This document shows, piece after piece, positions 60,014 to 64,000 of a stretch of DNA of 64,000 nt. Numbering within the stretch: position 1 is the stretch's first letter; every line of letters starts with the position of its first letter. The notes beneath the pieces were generated by a model. The model made no database searches. It worked only from the letters and a program-made list of their open reading frames with translations, and had not been told where the DNA came from. The position numbers and the translations under genes were made by a program. Origin of the DNA: Ulota crispa (taxonomy: Eukaryota > Streptophyta > Bryopsida > Orthotrichales > Orthotrichaceae); NCBI GenBank assembly GCA_963920765.1, contig OY987247.1, positions 13,984,471 through 14,048,470 on the forward strand. Direction: 5' to 3'.

Positions 60014-61666
60014 TTTGAATTGCCACGAAAAGTGCTTTAGGGTGCGAGAATAAAAAGAGTGATTGCCTTCTAGGTTACGACACTCTCCGTCGCGTCTAGT
60101 CTACGAAAAATCTGTTGCTTTTGTTCTAACTTAGTGTCTGGTGGAGAGTACTGTACAGTCCAAGGAGATGTTGAAGCAGTGGTTGCGCCGAGGGATTGTG
60201 AAGGCGGCCTGGTGATTGCACGCGAGCATACTGGCGATGGTGGTGGTGCGTGGTGTGGGAGAGCGCCTTCTCGCGAGGGAGGAGGGGAGTATGCATGCCA
60301 AGTGGTTGCCAGGTTGGAGATTTGCATGTTTACCACGTGGAGTTGGTGCCCTTCTGATTTAGTGCGGGGCAGCAGCTCAGTTTAGCTTGGTGCGTGCTAC
60401 CATAAACCAACAAACTATGGATAGTGGCCAATTCTTTGTGTAGTTTGTTTTATTTGCTTTTAGTTCTGACCTGCTCCACTACCAAGATGACACCTCATGA
60501 ACTTGTTATGATGAACATAAATGTGTTGATCAAGTAACATGATTCACTTTGGATTTTTATCAATTTAGTTAGTCAACTTGTCAATTTCATGCAAATTAAT
60601 TATTAATATTGAGGCATTGAGTGCTAAGGTGGCCAATTCTTTGGCCCTCTTAGTGTAAAATGTCCAATAGTTACCATTTTTGAATGATGATAACTTTTTT
60701 TTGGCAAACGATAATTCCAATTTCTCTTCGTAACTTTTTTCCTAACATCTCATTACTTGTAGTTACAAAGAGATGTAATTTTTTGAGGATTACTGTAAAT
60801 AGTTAATATGATTGTTGCGTCTTTGTTGGTTTACGGTGGCATGCACAATATAAGTTACTGCACATTAGTGATCCCAAGTACGGTTTTCACTTTAAGATCA
60901 AGGAACTAAAAACACTGCTAAAAAGCTAAAATTTTCAAATTCAACGTGGTTAAGTTCACGTTTTTCAGTTGCATAATTTTTCTGGTAGCAATCTTGCAAA
61001 ATTTAACCAATTGAAAGATTATTGATGCACATACGTTTTTGTGGGGTTAGAGTGGAAAAAGTTCAAATCTTTTGTCTACCAAATATTGTAATAGGTAGTG
61101 TTTGGGGAGTAATTTTGGTTTCCCTATCTAAAATCTGGCATTTCCCATTTTCCACCAAATTTTTCACTCGATTGCATCATCTGGTTTCTATATTCATACT
61201 ATGAGATATCATAATTAATTTTTTTTGTAAAATTTGATTGGTGTTTTGTAGATAGTTTCAGTTTCAGCTAACTTTTTTGCAATTTCACCTGTTTGACAAT
61301 ACACTAAATATCAATTCTCCTTGGACATTGATAATAAACAATAGTTAGAATTTTATCATCTAGATATTGAATTTGTGAATTTTGAACTCTTCTTTAAATT
61401 TAAATATTTAATCTCAAACCATATAAAGAGATAAAATTGAGCAGTTGCAAAATAGGGGTAGATTCTTACTTTTATCTTTCTACATTGAATATTGCATTTA
61501 GGTTACCTTGACAATTAGGTTACCTTATCCTAGAAAGTTACCTCATGACTCATCACTTGACCACTTGGAGGCACATGCAACTTTTTAGATACTAGAACTT
61601 CACACGTTTACAACTTGGACATTACTAATTTATTTTTTTGGAACTTTGTTATTGTTGTCATGCCCT
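60014..61666. other. Transketolase upstream region and AT-rich spacer
   Basis: The first ~380 bp are GC-richer and should include the transketolase promoter and leader. An 83-codon plus-strand frame there (60134-60385) is Gly-rich but not recognised. From about 60400 the DNA is AT-rich with no recognised repeat or gene. Confidence 0.45.
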
Positions 61667-62593
61667 TTAACCTCTAATGGACCATTGTCCCTTTGGGGGA
61701 CATATGGGATTTTGGGCAGGTACCTACGGCCTAAATTTTTGTCCTAATTTTTTGAAACTTTTTTTGAAGATAGGAAAACACATTAGCTTTTGAGGGATAT
61801 AATTTTTATTCCAATTGGTGCTAGGGAGCAAAAGTTATACCCAAATAAGCACAAATTTGGGGACTAGGGGCAGCAAAAAAAATTCTTATAAAAACTTGAA
61901 AAAAAATTTAATTTTTTTTTTCTCATATATTATATCTTTATCTACTTCTAGAACGCTGATTCATTCCATTTGGACTAGTTATGAGTAAGTTATGGACAAT
62001 CTTGTTTTTCGGGCAACTCAAGCATCTTCTTGAAAAAATAACTTATAAACTTCATTTTTGAGTGCAACTTTAACATTTTTTCAAAAAAAATTGTTGGAGA
62101 GGGTGAAGTTTGCTTTCTAGAACAATCTCACCATTGGGATTATTGCGTTTCAATTCCATTGCAGGGTTATTAGCAATTTAAGTTTTTCTTCAATCTCATA
62201 CCTTCCTCTACCTAATGTTTTTTTAAAGAATGAAACTTAAGTATTCTTTTTTGAAATTTTTTCCCAAGATTCCCAACTCAACTTCCCACCATGCAAAAAT
62301 AGAATTCCAAACTCTGTGGTGCAAAAATTTTAAGTTAAAAATGTTCAATGTTAAAAAATCTAATCAAGCAAGGTGCAAAAAAAGTTGTTTTTACTTTTTA
62401 AATGCAAATATCTTCCAAATGTGCGGTCAAAGTTCTTGAGTTTTGTATGACACATTCTTATAATAGTCTAGCACAAGATCCTACGGTCAGATATGCAAAA
62501 TGCCTAATTTTCAATTTTTTTTTCTCTTTGCCATAGAAATGGCAGTTTTGAGTGTCTTTTGACAAAATAAAGGCCATGGTCCTTTAGGGTTAA
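61667..62593 (-). mobile_element. Family C element (copy C14)
   Basis: TTAA at 61667-61670 and 62590-62593. The ends are CCTCTAATGGACCATTG and catggtcctttaggg. It is the reverse-oriented relative of C9. Its left ~90 bp also match C2 and C12 (tccctttgggggacatatgg, gggattttgggca). Non-coding. Confidence 0.85.
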
Positions 62594-62932
62594 AGATTGC
62601 TTATTGAAATTATTAATGATAGAAAATTATTGTAGCAGCACTAACAACCTACGCAATAGTCATTGTATGTAACAAAATGTTGAGCTTTTCCATCCTGGTC
62701 CCACATACCAAGCCCTCACCTTTTGGGACGATGGAAGGTTCTTGTGCAAGTGCCTAGCGCGGCAGGCGAGCTCTAAACGGACTTGTGAGGGACTGTGGCT
62801 TCTGTACATTTTTAAGCGATAATTAGGACTCTGAGAGCAGTGGCCTGCTAAAGAAGGTGACTTCAGAACTGCGTTCGAATGGGTACCAAATTTCTAGACT
62901 TTGTGCATCGAGAACGGAGGCAATTCGAGTTA
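62594..62932. other. Short spacer
   Basis: A GC-richer stretch at about 62730-62890 interrupts AT-rich DNA. No reading frame or repeat is recognised. Confidence 0.35.
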
Positions 62933-63312
62933 GGTAGAAATATCATAAACGGTCAAAATAAGCCACTTTAGTTTGTAAGATATGGGGAATTTCTTGAGAA
63001 ATTAAGCTCAACCTGTGGAGAAACAAGGATAAGGAAAAGTGCAAATTTATTTATTTTACTCAAGAATCAGTATTTTATGCAATATAAATGTGGATGTAGG
63101 GCTTGGACTGATTTTGGTTTCATAGGTGCATCTTAAACGGCTACCTTTAGAACCTTGTTTCGAAACAAGTTTGAACCAATCAAATGCGAGGAAATAGAAT
63201 CTTTTTGAAATCTTCTTCAAAGTCAGCTCTTGTTGGTTTTAGAACAATCTACATTGCCATTGTTGGCCTACGCTGCCATTATTGGGGAGTAACCGTTTAT
63301 GGTATTTCTACC
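62933..63312. mobile_element. Family B MITE (copy B2), with TTA duplication
   Basis: About 380 bp. Ends are GGTAGAAATATCATAAACGG and its near complement, with TTA at 62930-62932 and 63313-63315. Sequence order matches B1 throughout (agccacttta, gaatttcttgagaaatt, attttatgcaat, ttcataggt). The right TTA coincides with the TTAA that starts C15. Confidence 0.9.
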
Positions 63313-63943
63313 TTAACCCCTAAATGCCCAAGCCCTATCTGTGCTTCTTGGACTTTCCATGAAACTGAACAATCAATCAACCTTTTCACAAATTTCCTCA
63401 AAAAGTTTTCAATTGTAACCGTACAAATTTAAACTAAACATGTTAGAGATTACATGGAAAAAGAAAACATATCAATATCACTTATAGTTTGAAAGATTAT
63501 AACATTTGAACATGAGGGTGTTAAAAGTGCAAAAGTGATTTAAAGCTTTCTAATCCTCATTTTACATGTCAAACCTAAAAATTTGGTCACTAAAAAAATA
63601 TGAGGTTTAAGGTCATTACATATCTAACTTTAATCAATTTACGGTTTTTAAAATCTACTCCTACATTTTTTATAAATGGATTTCTAATGTGATTTTTTCT
63701 CCAAGCTTTAGTATATTTGAGGCTCATTTTCAAGATCTTCTTACACTAGAAAACTCAAGATTGCAGTGGACACCCTTGTACAAAATTTTGAGTAGAAAAA
63801 TCATCAACTTTCATTTTCAAAATCAGACTTTTAATGTTGGAAGTAAACTTCAAAACAAACTTACATTGGACTTGATAAGGTTTTATTCATCTTTAAAATT
63901 TTGTTGCGACCCAAATCTGGTCGCTTGGGCATTTAGGGGTTAA
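63313..63943. mobile_element. Family C element (copy C15) with 17-bp perfect ends
   Basis: TTAA at 63313-63316 and 63940-63943. The ends CCCCTAAATGCCCAAGC are exact inverted repeats over 17 bp, the cleanest in the window, so this is probably a young copy. About 623 bp internal, non-coding. Confidence 0.9.
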
Positions 63944-64000
63944 AGCAGCTTCAAAAGTTTCCTCGAGGGGCTCCATGCTTTGAGAGACGATTTCAGGGCG
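63944..64000. other. Window end
   Basis: 57 bp of GC-richer sequence (tcctcgaggggctccatgct). Too short to judge; it could be the edge of another gene. Confidence 0.3.

Noticed and set aside
60134..60385. Glycine-rich 83-codon frame upstream of transketolase
   Set aside because: It lies in the promoter/leader region and a similar-length frame covers it on the other strand. Nothing favours translation.
62860..62900. tRNA-like B box (gcgttcgaatgggt)
   Set aside because: No matching acceptor stem or A box could be placed around it.

Overview
The window looks like nuclear DNA of a land plant, most likely a seed-free lineage such as a moss, liverwort, lycophyte or fern. The reasons are intron-rich plant-type genes, a mitochondrial pyruvate dehydrogenase E1-alpha, a plastid-type transketolase, a telo-box at a ribosomal protein gene, and strongly AT-rich intergenic DNA. 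I cannot name the species.

Five protein genes can be supported. They are eS24 ribosomal protein (minus, 939-3128, 5 exons), pyruvate dehydrogenase E1-alpha (plus, 7083-19640, 9 exons), a small plant-specific protein of unknown function (plus, 26725-29408, at least 3 exons), a large unrecognised membrane-anchored protein (plus, about 50854-53480, one large exon and a small last exon), and a transketolase (minus, 54340-60013, 9 exons). The last two are convergent. All splice models were built by hand from GT/AG sites, reading frame and family conservation. The genes show no common pathway apart from the two thiamine-diphosphate enzymes of central carbon metabolism, and nothing suggests that pair is a functional cluster.

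Most of the rest is short non-autonomous DNA transposons (MITEs). I name the families A to N locally. Family C is the most abundant, with about 16 copies. Its inverted ends read CCC(C/T)TAAA(G/T)G(A/C)CCA, it is bordered by TTAA, and two copies have an uninterrupted paralogous site carrying a single TTAA. This is the signature of piggyBac-like transposition. Families A and E have about 8-bp target duplications (hAT-like; A could be Mutator-like). B, F and G have TTA/TAA duplications (PIF/Harbinger-like). D and a 70-bp mini-element have TA (mariner/Stowaway-like). Insert N has a 9-bp duplication (Mutator-like). Element L has terminal arrays of a short repeat in opposite orientations, as in CACTA elements. 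No transposase gene is visible for any of them.

Layout: 1-3300 eS24, with a MITE inside a MITE in intron 4. 3300-7034 MITE-rich spacer, then a duplicated promoter/5'UTR segment. 7083-19640 E1-alpha, with MITEs and a strong hairpin in its introns. 19641-26700 repeats, a 560-bp inverted duplication and a tandem duplication. 26725-29408 the small gene, with two tandem family A elements in its last intron. 29790-45000 a transposon graveyard, including chains of elements sharing target sites and a near-perfect 393-bp-arm palindrome. 47650-50850 a GC-richer tandem-repeat region leading into the membrane-protein gene. 54340-60013 transketolase, with five MITE insertions in three introns. 60014-64000 spacer with two family C copies and one family B copy.
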